Shown here in pieces: positions 10,341 to 20,569 of a stretch of 20,923 bases of DNA (the stretch's first letter is position 1; every line of letters starts with the position of its first letter). The stretch is from contig PITI01000115.1 in NCBI GenBank assembly GCA_004325065.1, positions 1-20,923 on the forward strand, in the 5' to 3' direction. The position numbers were made by a program, and so were the translations under genes. The DNA comes from Hamiltosporidium magnivora (Eukaryota; Microsporidia; Dubosqiidae). The notes beneath the pieces are model-generated. The model was given only the letters and a program-made list of their open reading frames with translations. It had not been told where the DNA came from and searched no databases.

Positions 10341-10910
10341 ACACCTGATCTACAAAAAAAAGTGTGGCGAACGAATAAATTGTTCTGCAAGCTGATAGAA
10401 ATTTTTAGCGAGCCTTACTTCGAAGATATCTGTTCTAGACCAGTTGTCTTCTTTCCAGTAAATTTTTAGATACAACTTTATCAGTGTTCCAAAAGCATGT
10501 AGATCTCATCATCTGGATTAGTTGGTCTAAATGTTAAAGTTATATTCGAGCCGATTATACCCGCAAGTGCAAGAACTTAAGCCTTTTTCAAAATGAAAGA
10601 AGGACCCGCTTCTATAGAAGTACATTCCTAAGGGCAAAAGTAGGATCGAAAGCAGCTAAGTTTGAAATAAATCTATCAGAATTTATCCTTTAATCCAAGT
10701 TTTTACCTAATGAAAAAGGTTACAAGTTAAAAATACTTCTCTACGTGGAAAATTCCGAAGGTTAGACGCAAGATTTGCATACGATGTTATTAGAATGGTG
10801 TTTCTTTCTTAGGAATAATTTACTGATATAACTATAAGCAGGTATTATTCTGGCTCTTTTACGCAAGCCACATGCGCGACATTGGAATACCGAATCGAAT
10901 ATTTAAAACA
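10323..10910 (+). pseudogene. Decayed transposase gene, probably piggyBac-like
   Basis: Two adjoining frames carry a protein-like tract with few stops for this composition. The first (10323-10466) includes LQKKVWRTNKLFCKLIEIF and EPYFEDICSRPVVFF. The tract then shifts frame and runs 10470-10826 with three stops, including RTRFYRSTFLRAKVGSKAAK. Two segments recall the DDE domain of piggyBac transposases. One is KFLPNEKGYKLKILL...ENSEG, a stop where Y is expected, then T (10697-10768), like the 'Y.P.KP.K.G.K...GY' block. The other, in another frame, is RYYSGS...ATLEYRIEYLK (about 10837-10905), like 'DRYYTS...GTL..NR...LK'. piggyBac elements are known in microsporidia such as Nosema bombycis. 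There are several frameshifts and stops, so it is inactive. The family call is tentative; that this was once coding is more secure. Confidence 0.4.
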
Positions 10911-11370
10911 AATATAAAACTATACATATGAAAGAGTACCTGGAGCCCTGGCTTGTTAATTAGCAGAATAAATTCCTTTTATCTTCTAAATAAGTGAATA
11001 CTTAGTGGGCGAAGGTCGATAGAAATTGTTTTTGAATAGAAGTCTCCTAGAAAAATCAAGAACTCGAGATTGTACAACATAATGAGACAAGATGCACGCT
11101 CTAAAAAAAATCCATCATGATATTAATGAGAGCGGCATTGGGATTCTTATTTGGACTTTAAAAGTCTAGGAAATTGGTTTCGATTAATTAAGCTTAAAAA
11201 TGATATTAAAAAATCATACAAAAAGATATTTCTGGGCTTCTTAAGCAAGAATTATACCACACATAAGTAATTCTTCTGCATCGCATAAGAAACCCAAGAC
11301 TTCATAAATATTCATAGGAATAAGTTGTAGGAATGAATCAACTATGCCTTAAAACTTAAGGACTTTGTAT
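10911..11370. other. Probable continuation of transposon debris
   Basis: Base composition stays moderately raised. One plus-strand frame at about 11088-11171 reads DKMHALKKIHHDINESGIGI followed by LIWTLKV and a stop. Short open pieces also exist on the minus strand at 11000-11130. I cannot assign either with confidence. They may be the 3' part of the upstream transposase relic or another insertion. Confidence 0.3.
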
Positions 11371-12150
11371 TTATAGCTTTGAAGAATTTGAAAACAACTT
11401 TTTTGGAATGAAAAAAGACAGCAAACAGGCAAATAATTTTTTTTTTGAATGTATTCTACTATCATATGTTAGCAACCAATAAAAGCGACGGCGACTTACT
11501 TTCAAGTGGGCTACAAAAACCATGTGAGTTTTTGTCAATTATTCGTACACACCAAATATAGGAATATATGAAATATCTAATGAGCTATATGATCAATACT
11601 CTTTTATCCAATTTAATAACGAGTCAGTCGGATTTTAGCTTTATCTTCTGCTTAATTTCTCCTTTCAAGATTAGGCCTCTTTTGTTTTATTCTTATATAC
11701 TAAGGCTGTTGAGATTATTCTTAAAGTACCTTGGCTCTGTTGATCTAGATCTCTAATTCTTAGACTTTTATTTTGCACGCGTACACTCTTGTTAGCTTCG
11801 TTCACCTGCATTCGTGCAAGATCACCCAGCTTTCGGTGTCTGGTTAGTGAAATTTTTTTACAAACGCTGGGTTATGTATATGTGAAAACTTTAAAGATAC
11901 GAATTCGCTGCTATTTTTGTCGGCTTTATGTTTGTTCGTATATTCGACTTAGAATTTTCTGTGTTATATGAAAGCATCGTTTTATTACATTTTGTCAATA
12001 TCCATGTTTCACAGATTTATCTCAGAAAATATTTAAGAAAATTTCTATGTAAGATTTTCTTGCTTTTCCATCTTAAAAGTCTAGGTTTAAAGATTTCTTG
12101 GAATTCAAAATAAGCTTTATGTTCTACTTTAATCTTTTCTTTTATTTTCA
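11371..12150 (-). pseudogene. Broken, unidentified coding tract
   Basis: Read on the minus strand, three frames in succession give about 260 codons with unusually few stops. From 12150 about 88 codons are interrupted once (contains YFEFQEIFKPRLLRWKSKKI and WILTKCNKTMLSYNTENSKS). A frame change follows near 11910 (SSEFVSLKFSHIHNPAFVKK). A second change near 11850 leads into a clean stretch of about 65 codons containing LTRHRKLGDLARMQVNEANK and LRIRDLDQQSQGTLRIISTA. That frame then carries several stops as far as 11371 (including HLKVSRRRFYWLLTY). The strand is A-rich, as expected for a microsporidian coding strand, and the residues are far more varied than random A+T-rich translation. No family is recognised; a decayed transposon protein or a dead host gene are both possible. 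The T-rich open frames on the opposite strand are taken as shadows. Confidence 0.4.
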
Positions 12151-13263
12151 CACTGTTTTAATTATTTTTTTTGGAAGAATACATAGATATATAAAAAGAA
12201 TATGAAATCTAAACCATTTGATTTGTATACTATAATTTACAATTGATTGTATCGCTTCAAAAATGTTGATTCTCTATTATATTATCTAATAACTCATTAA
12301 AAAGAGTTTAAATAATCCGAAAGTTTATTATAAGTAAGAATCTTTAAAAATGCTTTACAAGTGTATCATTAAAGTCGTTAATAGTTATATGCTTTTACTC
12401 CAAAAATACTCATTTATAAATAAAAGCTCGTATTGCAGGAATTATTTAATCTGTTAAGATCTGAAACCTTTTTAATTCAATAAACGGAACTTTTGGGCCA
12501 CAAAATCTAAAATCTAAATTAAAGCAAATTTTAAGTCTATTTGGCTCGTAAAGTGTTGTAAACAATCATTATATTGAAGTCTATAATTATAACTTTGAAA
12601 ATTATAAATGTATTATGAAATATAACAGATTCTAGATATTAATTGTGTTTTTATATTAAATATTCGTTTTTTCTTATATATTATCTTCTACGATCTGGGA
12701 TATATACAGGAAAAAAAATATTATGTATATTTTCGAATAACACAAATACAATTATTTTGAACACTTAAATACAATTTTTTAATAAGAAGTTATAATTTTA
12801 CATTGAATATAATGTGATTTTATTATTTATTAGAAATTTGAAAAGGAGTTAGAATTAATAGTTGAGATATATTTTTATATTTTTTTACTTTTTCTAAAAA
12901 AATTGTTTCTTTTGGTTAAGAGATAATCAAAACTTTTTATAAGCAAATATATGGCATCCGTCGAAATATTTCAAACTTTATTTTTAAACTTATAATTTAA
13001 ATCATTTTTTGTTTCTACTATTCTACAAAATAACGAATCCAATACTTGATATAATCAAAAGAAAAACAGAATCTGGGATTTTATATTGAAACGTTATATA
13101 AATATTCCGAATGCATCATCTTTTATTTTTATGAAATTTACATATTTTGATAAATTTATGAAGATCTTATGAAAAAAAGGACTTTAAAACTATACAAACA
13201 TTGATATTAATGTTTTTTAATTAGTAAAAGTAATTATAGAATTAACTGTAACTATAAAAGTCT
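12151..13263. other. A+T-rich 3' flank of the LRR-like gene
   Basis: All frames are densely stopped. No coding relic, RNA gene or notable repeat was found. Confidence 0.5.
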
Positions 13264-15627
13264 CTATTCTATTAATCTTAATTCATATAACATATTCCTT
13301 TCTGTAAAAGATTCATAAGTATTATCATAAGTAGTAATTCTTATAATTAAATCACCGATAACTGTTTGCGAATCTAAAATTTGAATGCTGGTAGTATCAA
13401 TTTCATAACAATATAAATTTAAAAATTTAAGATTTTTGAATTTTCTTAACACCAATGGATCCAAATCATTACATTTAAAGATATCAAGAGTTATATTTAC
13501 GATTTTCGATATATGACTTATATTTTCAAATATATTAAGGATCGAGATGTTGATTTTTGTATTGAGATGTATATATAAATTTTCTAAATTGATTAGATCG
13601 TTTATTATTCGGTATTCTTCTTGTAATATATCATAAACTTGTATTATTAGGCTATTAATAAATTTCATTTCAAAATACCTGGACAAAATATTTAATATTG
13701 AAAGACGTTCTTTTGGAATATTAAGACTTGCTTTGATTTCTAAATATTTTAAAAGTGGTTTAGGTGTTTGAAAGTTGGAAGTATTTGATTCTTTTTTATA
13801 ATTTTTTAATAATTTTTTTTTTATCCTAGTAATATTCAATTTCAAAAATTTTAGATTTGAAAATCTCGCTATATATCTTAAAAGGCTATTTTCCAAAACT
13901 ATTTTTGTATTTGAAAAGCCAAAACCTCTTATGTGGGTATTATTATGATTAAACTTTGGGTGTATTGTGAAGAATCTGGGAAATTTGGTCTCGAAAAAAC
14001 CAACATATACCAAAGAATTCGAATTTAATATAAAATTTAGCATTTCTTTTGGTAAAATAATATTATTAAAGACCAATATTTCTAAATGTTTAGAGTTTTC
14101 GAGATACTGAGTCCATTTCGCTTTAAATTTAAAATTGCATTTCATATCTTCTGAAATTAAATAAAGACTTTTAACATTTTTACATTTTAAAATCAGTTCT
14201 CGCCATGCTTTTTCTTTTGTAAATGTTATTTCTATATTTTTTATAAAATCATAAATACAAATAAATTCTAATCTGATATATGCTAAAATTTCAAAATTTA
14301 CTTGTCCAATAACAACAATCATATTTTCTGGAATATCTTGCAGTAAAAGTAAGTTTTCAAAAGTTATTATAAAACGCTCGATTTGATATTTCACAGAAAT
14401 ATTTTTATTTTCTTCTGCAAATTTCAACAAAGTTTTAACCGTTTTTTCAAAATAAATTCCATTGCTAATCTGTATTTTTTTACATCTTACACACATTTTT
14501 AGAATATAATCTATTTTCTCAATTTCGAATTCAGAATATATCTTTACATTATCGATTCCATCAAAATAATTTGTACTTATTAAAATATCAAGAATATATT
14601 GATCAGAACCTTTCTCTACAAAATAAATTTTAGTTAATTTATTTGGTTTGATCTTAAAATATGAAATTAAAATTTTTTCAGAAATTTCTGATATATTAAT
14701 AAATAGAACATCTATATTCATCATTCTAAGCAGAAAATGAAATCTTGCAATAAATATATCATGATCCATAACATTAAATATACTCTTTAAATCATCATCA
14801 GTGATTTGCAAAATTGTTTCCTTGTTGTATTTTTCTGTCAAGTATTCGTAAGTTAAAAAATTTAACTTAATTTCTGGTGAATACATTGGTCCGATTTTGG
14901 GTGAAAATAAACAAGATTCTTTTTTTTGCTTTACTAGATTAAAATATAGAAATATATTAAATATTTCGTTAATCAGCTCTTTGTCCAAATCTTCATATTT
15001 GTCATAAACAGTTGTTAAAAAATATGAATATTTTTCGAGAAATCCAGGATCCATTATTACATGCAAAACAAAATTTTTGAGAAAATATTTTCTATTTTTC
15101 GTTCTATTTATTTTAAAAATCGATAAAAATTTTGTATATTGAATAAATTCGTTTAGCTGTATTTTACTTATAAATCCATCTAACGAACTTATAAGCTTAA
15201 AAAATTTCATTAAACTTAAAATAGAAAAATTTCCTAAAAATATATGGATAGTAGTTTCTCCGCTTTTTACATAAGATTCTATCAAATTTGATTCTAGAAT
15301 CAAATTCTTTGGATATTCCATTGAAAATATTTTGTAAGAAAAATATTCGACTTTATTAAATGTTGAATTACACATTATAACTCTATTTTCAAGTAAGCAA
15401 GCAGTTTTATATTCTCTAAGTTGATTGCATATAGGTATTCTCATTGTATGCAACCGTTTTGTTGATATAATTTCTTCTACATATTTTTCATCAATAAAAT
15501 AAAAATTTACCTCCGTACAAAATATTTTTGTGTTAAGCTTCTCCAGAACAGCATATAAAATGTACAATATAACAAAAAAAATAAATATTTTACGATAAAA
15601 TTCAGAATTTATACATTTACTTTTCAT
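13264..15627 (-). CDS. Secreted or membrane-anchored leucine-rich-repeat-like protein, 787 aa
   Basis: A single uninterrupted frame runs from ATG 15625-15627 to TAG 13264-13266; an in-frame TAA lies upstream, so this is the first Met. Residues 15-28 (IFIFFVILYILYAV) follow a basic stretch and look like a signal peptide or signal anchor, placing the rest of the chain outside the cytosol. Cysteines (for example 37, 67, 77, 86) and N-x-S/T sites (such as N87 and N133) follow. The middle is rich in L, I, F and K with no enzyme motif. From about residue 480 to 760 there are irregular leucine-rich-repeat signatures: VKSLYLISEDM (485-495), HLEILVFNNI (514-523), NLKFLKLNIT (591-600), LLKYLEIKAS (625-634), NLENLYIHLN (680-689) and NLKFLNLYCYE (732-742). 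Such proteins form large lineage-specific families in microsporidia and are often suspected of facing the host. It has no near neighbours (over 1 kb each side). No CCC motif precedes its ATG. Function is unknown. Confidence 0.85.
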   Translation of the reverse strand: MKSKCINSEFYRKIFIFFVILYILYAVLEKLNTKIFCTEVNFYFIDEKYVEEIISTKRLHTMRIPICNQLREYKTACLLENRVIMCNSTFNKVEYFSYKIFSMEYPKNLILESNLIESYVKSGETTIHIFLGNFSILSLMKFFKLISSLDGFISKIQLNEFIQYTKFLSIFKINRTKNRKYFLKNFVLHVIMDPGFLEKYSYFLTTVYDKYEDLDKELINEIFNIFLYFNLVKQKKESCLFSPKIGPMYSPEIKLNFLTYEYLTEKYNKETILQITDDDLKSIFNVMDHDIFIARFHFLLRMMNIDVLFINISEISEKILISYFKIKPNKLTKIYFVEKGSDQYILDILISTNYFDGIDNVKIYSEFEIEKIDYILKMCVRCKKIQISNGIYFEKTVKTLLKFAEENKNISVKYQIERFIITFENLLLLQDIPENMIVVIGQVNFEILAYIRLEFICIYDFIKNIEITFTKEKAWRELILKCKNVKSLYLISEDMKCNFKFKAKWTQYLENSKHLEILVFNNIILPKEMLNFILNSNSLVYVGFFETKFPRFFTIHPKFNHNNTHIRGFGFSNTKIVLENSLLRYIARFSNLKFLKLNITRIKKKLLKNYKKESNTSNFQTPKPLLKYLEIKASLNIPKERLSILNILSRYFEMKFINSLIIQVYDILQEEYRIINDLINLENLYIHLNTKINISILNIFENISHISKIVNITLDIFKCNDLDPLVLRKFKNLKFLNLYCYEIDTTSIQILDSQTVIGDLIIRITTYDNTYESFTERNMLYELRLIE

Positions 15628-17141
15628 TTTATTTACCGTTCTTTTACTTTTTTAAAAAAAATTGTGACGAAAAAAACCGAAAAAATGATCATCGAAAAAG
15701 GAAATATTGGAATTGACTTAAATAAATTGACAAATTTGTAGAAAAATTGATAAATTATAACCAAAATAATTAAATTATGTTAAATTGCAGGTATATTCAT
15801 TTAAAAAGTAGAATATGAAAATATTTTCTTAAATGCCTAGTTTAAAAGGCGAATGCAATTAATTCAAAAATATTAATTAAATTTATAAATTCCGCTATAT
15901 AGTAATAATATAGCTATGAATAGTAATATTGAAATCATATCACTCATTCTATTTTTAAAACCTCATACGAAATATCTTTTAAGTATTGGAAGTTAGATAC
16001 TAAATTTCCAAAATAGATTAAAAGCCAAGAGAATTCGAAGTGATTCTTTGTAAAAATAAAAGATATTCGTATTATCATATAAAACTCTTATATTTTAACC
16101 CAAAACGAGACTTTTTACCAATAATATAAAAAATCAAAAAAACTAATGTGTTCTATTTTTAAGCAAATATCTTAATATTTATATCATCGGGCTCACGTAT
16201 TTACATTTGTTTTACAATGACCTAACTATTGACTAGCAAATTATATTATCGTACAAATTTATTCTATTTTTTTAAAAAATAAGAAATCAGCGCAAATATT
16301 TTACATTTTAAAAAATAGCAAAATCGAATACAAGAGATTTTCTATTTTCTATAGACATACTCATAAAATAGAAGAATGATCGAATCTGAAATAAATTTAA
16401 TGTAGCAAATACAAATATTCATTTTTCAAAATAGCGAACTGTAATTAAGAACTGTGTGATATTTTTAGGGTACACACCCGATCCTTCGTAATTTTAGAAG
16501 GTTTTCGTTGAACTGGAAATCTTAATAATTAAAACAGAGTTTAATTAATGCTGCAAATTTCGAAAAGTTAAGATTTAACCGACTAGGTTTGCTTTATAAT
16601 ATAAGAAAAGGAAAATAAAAACATATATATGCTTCAACTTTTTGAATAATTTCTTGGCAATTACATTCGCAAATCTTTATCTCTTTGTTAAGAAAGAAGA
16701 TTCGGAAATTTTAAGAAACCTTTAAGCAGCAGCATAATGCATTTTAATTTTAATTATACCACTTGTAAAGTAATATATTTTTAAACAATGAAATATCGAA
16801 ATTGATTTATTTTCAACTTTGATACAAAAAAATGAAAAGAAAATATATTTGACAACCAAAATAAGAACTAATGAAAACCGCTGCGTAGAAAAACAAGAAA
16901 TTTAAAGGCTTTAATAATTAAAAATATGATTTCGGAAAATAATTTTATTAGAAATTGTATTCAAATATTTCTTTTTCATAAATGTAACATATTTAAAAAA
17001 AATCATCAGATGTTTTTCAAATGAAACTAGATTCACCTGACTTGAAATATATAGACAATCGATCAACACTATTTTGATATGTCAAAATAAATTTCAAGTT
17101 CTTTTTGACACCAATTTGATGTTTTTTTGATGGCGGGTAAT
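15628..17141. other. A+T-rich 5' flank of the LRR-like gene
   Basis: The 60 bases upstream of the start codon contain T and A runs, possibly the core promoter. Further out a slightly G+C-richer patch at 16450-16520 (GGGTACACACCCGATCCTTC) stands out but opens no frame of note. Nothing else is supported. Confidence 0.45.
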
Positions 17142-17384
17142 TCATTTTATACTTAATTCATCCACAGTTCCATGCTTAAATACATAGTGTTTTATTTTTG
17201 ATGAGGAATTGTTGTTCGGCTGGTGTGTGCGGCGCTTTCTGCAAATCTATTATGCGTATTGTAACCGTTTCACGTTATAGTCGAATAATATTGGCTGATT
17301 CAAAAAAACATTGTTTTGATTTTATTTTTGAGTACTAAAACCTTTGTGTGTAAGCCATTCGATTGCGGCCACCTGAAATTTCAT
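17142..17384 (-). pseudogene. Short broken coding tract, unidentified
   Basis: From ATG 17382-17384 to TGA 17142-17144 one minus-strand frame of 81 codons has only three internal stops. It reads MKFQVAAIEWLTHKGFSTQK, stop, NNVFLNQPILFDYNVKRLQY, two stops, then ICRKRRTHQPNNN and KHGTVDELSIK. Composition is unlike the surrounding random translation, and the DNA is richer in G+C. It could be part of a transposase or of the nearby retroelement. No family is recognised. The opposite strand is also partly open here (about 17290-17501), so the strand choice is uncertain. Confidence 0.3.
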
Positions 17385-18106
17385 AATTATTTTAAAATAC
17401 TTGATATGAAACTAAATAAGAGAATTAAAACAGAATTTTACACATCGTCTACAAATAATTTGCATTGTTTTTGTAAAGATGTCAGCTTTAAATATTTTTA
17501 ATAGCGTAGATTTAAAACAATATTAAAAGTAATTTATTTCTATTTGGTATCTTGTTCCATAAATAAATAAGATATTATTAAACCTCTAAAAAAAACGTTT
17601 TTTTTCGAATTTTCTCATATATTTTGATTGTTAGTATAACATTGGTTTCATTTGAAACAATATTTTACAATCTTCTTATGTAAACTTTTCTATTATATTA
17701 CTTATACCTAAATTTCTCTTTCTCAGCTATTTTTTTTGGTCTGTAGTAAATTTTAATTCTAAAGCAATTTATATTCATCATTTGATGCTAATTGCTTTTT
17801 TGTGCTTTGCCGAAATATAATTATTTTCTAGCTAGGTATTTAGAATAAATTAAAAAAGTGTAAGTTTAAACGTTAGTCTTTGGTTTTCTAATTTCATTGT
17901 GAATCACTAAAAATAAATTAAATCTTGTACATAAATATGCTTTCATATCATAAGTCTTTTGCTGTTTAGATTTAATATCTATAAGCACTACCAAGCAGCT
18001 TCTTTAATTTAAATTCTTTGGCCCTTCCCCGTCACACTCAACCCATTACCATCTCTTCATCTAAGAATCATAACGAACTTGAGAAAAGAAGTTTTAATTT
18101 AGCGGT
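17385..18106. other. A+T-rich spacer
   Basis: No gene is supported. Bases 18018-18100 are mildly G+C-richer and probably belong to the degraded 3' part of the adjacent integrase relic. Confidence 0.4.
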
Positions 18107-18178
18107 CTATATAGCATTGGATTTCAGACTTGTGCTTCGATTACATGGAATGCCATGCAATCTTGTTCTTTTCTCAAG
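18078..18178. repeat. 13-bp perfect inverted repeat
   Basis: CTTGAGAAAAGAA at 18078-18090 is the exact reverse complement of TTCTTTTCTCAAG at 18166-18178, with a 75-base loop. It lies in the 3' part of the integrase relic and may be coincidental. Confidence 0.7.
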
Positions 18179-18535
18179 AAGGTTGTTGTCTGCAAAATTC
18201 GAATTAAACTTAATTTAAATTGATATACGAAACAAATATATAATTCAAATCGTCAGTAGGCAAGCGTATGAATGTGTTTAGATCTTGTCGATATATTTCA
18301 TGAATATTACTGGAATTTTTAAATGATGAAATGGCATAGTCGAATCACCGACAACTTCGCGCTTTAGTAAATCTAGTCGGATTTTACTAGATTCAGTGGT
18401 TCATAGGACTGAATAGTTTTTTCTCAGCTACTTACAGTGTCAGCAGATAAAGCGCGATTGCCTGGCTTCAATTATATATTTAATGGTTTTTAAAATCTTT
18501 AAATGGTCAAAAGTCGTCTGAGTTAGATTTTTATG
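18107..18535 (-). pseudogene. Ty3/gypsy-type RNase H to integrase relic
   Basis: Ty3/gypsy retrotransposons encode protease, reverse transcriptase, RNase H and integrase in one pol. On the minus strand two signatures lie in the correct order. At 18523-18475 TTFDHLKILKTIKYI resembles the RNase H 'TDHK.L...Y' region. After a +1/-1 shift, 18471-18427 reads LKPGNRALSADTVSS, matching the end-of-RNase-H 'PGK.N..ADALSR' signature. At 18205-18107 (33 codons to TAG) the frame includes NFADNNLLEKR then LHGIPCNRSTSLKSNAI. This resembles the integrase core segment with 'NF...L......GI...ST....SNGI' around the catalytic Glu region. Intervening parts are lost and stops or shifts are present, so it is dead. 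Farther 5' (18600-18720) are weak possible traces of reverse transcriptase. No LTRs were identified. Confidence 0.45.
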
Positions 18536-20353
18536 ATAAAATTATTTGCGATAAGATATTTTAGGTTGACTTAATTTCCAAATCGGAAATATAAATATAT
18601 GCATTCTATACTTGGTAAATAAATTAGATATTTTAAAATTATTGGCCATAATATCTTTATATTTAATGCAATGATTAAAATTTATTGTAATCTAAGACAG
18701 TATAATCCAAAAGGGTTTTTGGTTGTTAGATTTAATTCACATTTCTATGATATATTAAATCTGAATTTTAAATATTAACATAAGGTGCCTATATTAGATT
18801 GCACCTTATCTCTTCAAATCACCTCTTTATACTTGCAAGCTTGACATATCGTGAATTCAAAGATTTATAATTATCTGTAGTTGTTTTATTATAAAAATTT
18901 ATAATTCCAACGTACATTTCTGGCAAGTATTCATTTATTTAAAAAGCTTCTTAAAATCTATAAAAATGCATTTAACTGCTTTATTTCATTAAACATCAGA
19001 TATTCGGGTATATCAAGGATATATCGAATATTCTAACATTTTATTTCATACTCATTCGAAAAAATAATCCTACGAACTAAAATGTTTTGTGAAGTAAAAA
19101 ACTAAAATGGTATTTCTATAAATCATAGTACATTATACATATTTGCAATTATCAACTGTTTTAGTCTCTGTCGAGTATATTTTATTTTTTTGAATCATAA
19201 AAAGTCTTTTATACAGAGGGATTTTTTCTTTCATTCCTTACATTTTAAATTTGTGTTATTCTAGTTAATCATCATTATGAGATCTTATTTAAACTTAAAA
19301 AATCGTACTTTCATGTGTGATTAAACACTACATGAATCTTATGATCCTTATTTTTGAAAAAAAAAATATGTTTTTTTATGATTTATATCATTTTTCTAAT
19401 ATAAAAGTTTAATTCATATGATCCGAAGTGAAAGATTTTTAGTTCTGGTAGATGAACTGCGTATTATAATTTATAAACTAGAGTTACTTGCTTATTTTGC
19501 ATAAATTGGTTTTTTATATTCAGTAAAATAGAGAGTTTATACATAAAGACAGATGAGAACAATAAATGGAATGACATATGCATGTGTGTTAATTTTCTAC
19601 TTCCAATATTCCTATTTATTGGTATAAATTAACATTTCTAAACTTATTAATACAATCAAATATAAATATAAATAGCTTCTTAATTGTGAAGATCAATATC
19701 TAAGTGTATTCTATCTATTTATCTTCACTTGAATTATGTTTTCATATATTCTATTATTCAAATTTGATACAATATATACTTATGTCTCGATTTAATCGAT
19801 ATTATTCAGCAGCTCTATATACTACTGCTCCAATTGTATTCTTCTTAGGTTCCTGAGTTTATGACTTTATACAAAGATACGGAAAATATTAAAAATTTAT
19901 TTCTTTCCAAACTATATCAACAATATTAATGCTTAATATTTGCCTTGACTTGCACAAATACATAAATTCAAGAGTGTTATATCAAGCATCTGATTGCTAT
20001 TTAGTTATGAAGGTTTAAGTAAACAAAAAAAATTTGAATCTAACAATTTTAAGATACAAAAATATTATAAAAGATCCGAAAACCCAATAAAGTAGTCAAT
20101 AATAGAGCAGGTTCGACTAAAATCAGATATAATTTGAATCGTTTTACAAAAATGATTTTCTTGTTTTAATAGATGATTTGTATTGAATTCTAAATTTTAG
20201 ATAAATAACGATGAACTAAGAAAATTAAAGTTTTGATATTATTAATATCCCTTCCTCAATTACTTTCATATCATAAGATTTTTAGGTAAATTTTGAATAG
20301 CAATATAAATGATTAAGATTTATCGTTTGTGTTAAAATGTTTTTATTGTTATA
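18536..20353. other. A+T-rich DNA, possible remains of the 5' part of the retroelement
   Basis: No gene is supported. On the minus strand about 37 codons are open near 18550-18660 (includes FKISNLFTKYR and FPIWKLSQPK), which could be a reverse-transcriptase/RNase H linker but is not diagnostic. An 8-bp hairpin (TAAGGTGC...GCACCTTA) lies at 18781-18808. A 36-codon plus-strand frame with one TGA is at 19782-19892. Confidence 0.35.
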
Positions 20354-20400
20354 TCTTTGATTTAATAATATTCAGATAAATAAAAATATTAAATCAAAGA
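20354..20400. repeat. Hairpin with 14-bp perfect stem
   Basis: TCTTTGATTTAATA (20354-20367) is the exact reverse complement of TATTAAATCAAAGA (20387-20400), separated by 19 bases. It lies about 170 bp beyond the 3' end of the gene entering from the right. It may be a small inverted repeat or a MITE remnant; no terminator role is implied in a eukaryote. Confidence 0.75.
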
Positions 20401-20569
20401 CTAAAGTTTAAGCCAAATGAATGTTAAAAAAAGATTGATTTTTTTACTAATAAAAGACAAGTATAGTAATTCTAATAATTAAACGCATCGAATTTTGAAA
20501 ATTTATTTATTTAATAAAATTCTGGGTTAAAATATTTTGACCATTTTTTACATGTTTTCTTCTGCCTCT

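Noticed and set aside
10500..10910. Merlin/IS1016-type transposase assignment
   Set aside because: A C-x-x...S...T-x-F-x-x-S pattern looked similar, but the order of blocks and the later segments fit a piggyBac-like protein better.
11088..11290. Integrase HHCC zinc finger (IHHDINESG...YFW...SxxS)
   Set aside because: It requires substitution of three of the four metal ligands plus an odd spacing; too weak to claim.
11568..12113. Three overlapping plus-strand frames of about 60 codons
   Set aside because: They lie opposite the A-rich minus-strand tract, whose residues are more protein-like, so they are probably shadows.
19782..19892. Mitochondrial gene fragment using TGA as Trp
   Set aside because: One TGA in one short frame is not evidence of a different code, and microsporidia have no mitochondrial genome. 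I kept it only as a low-interest observation.
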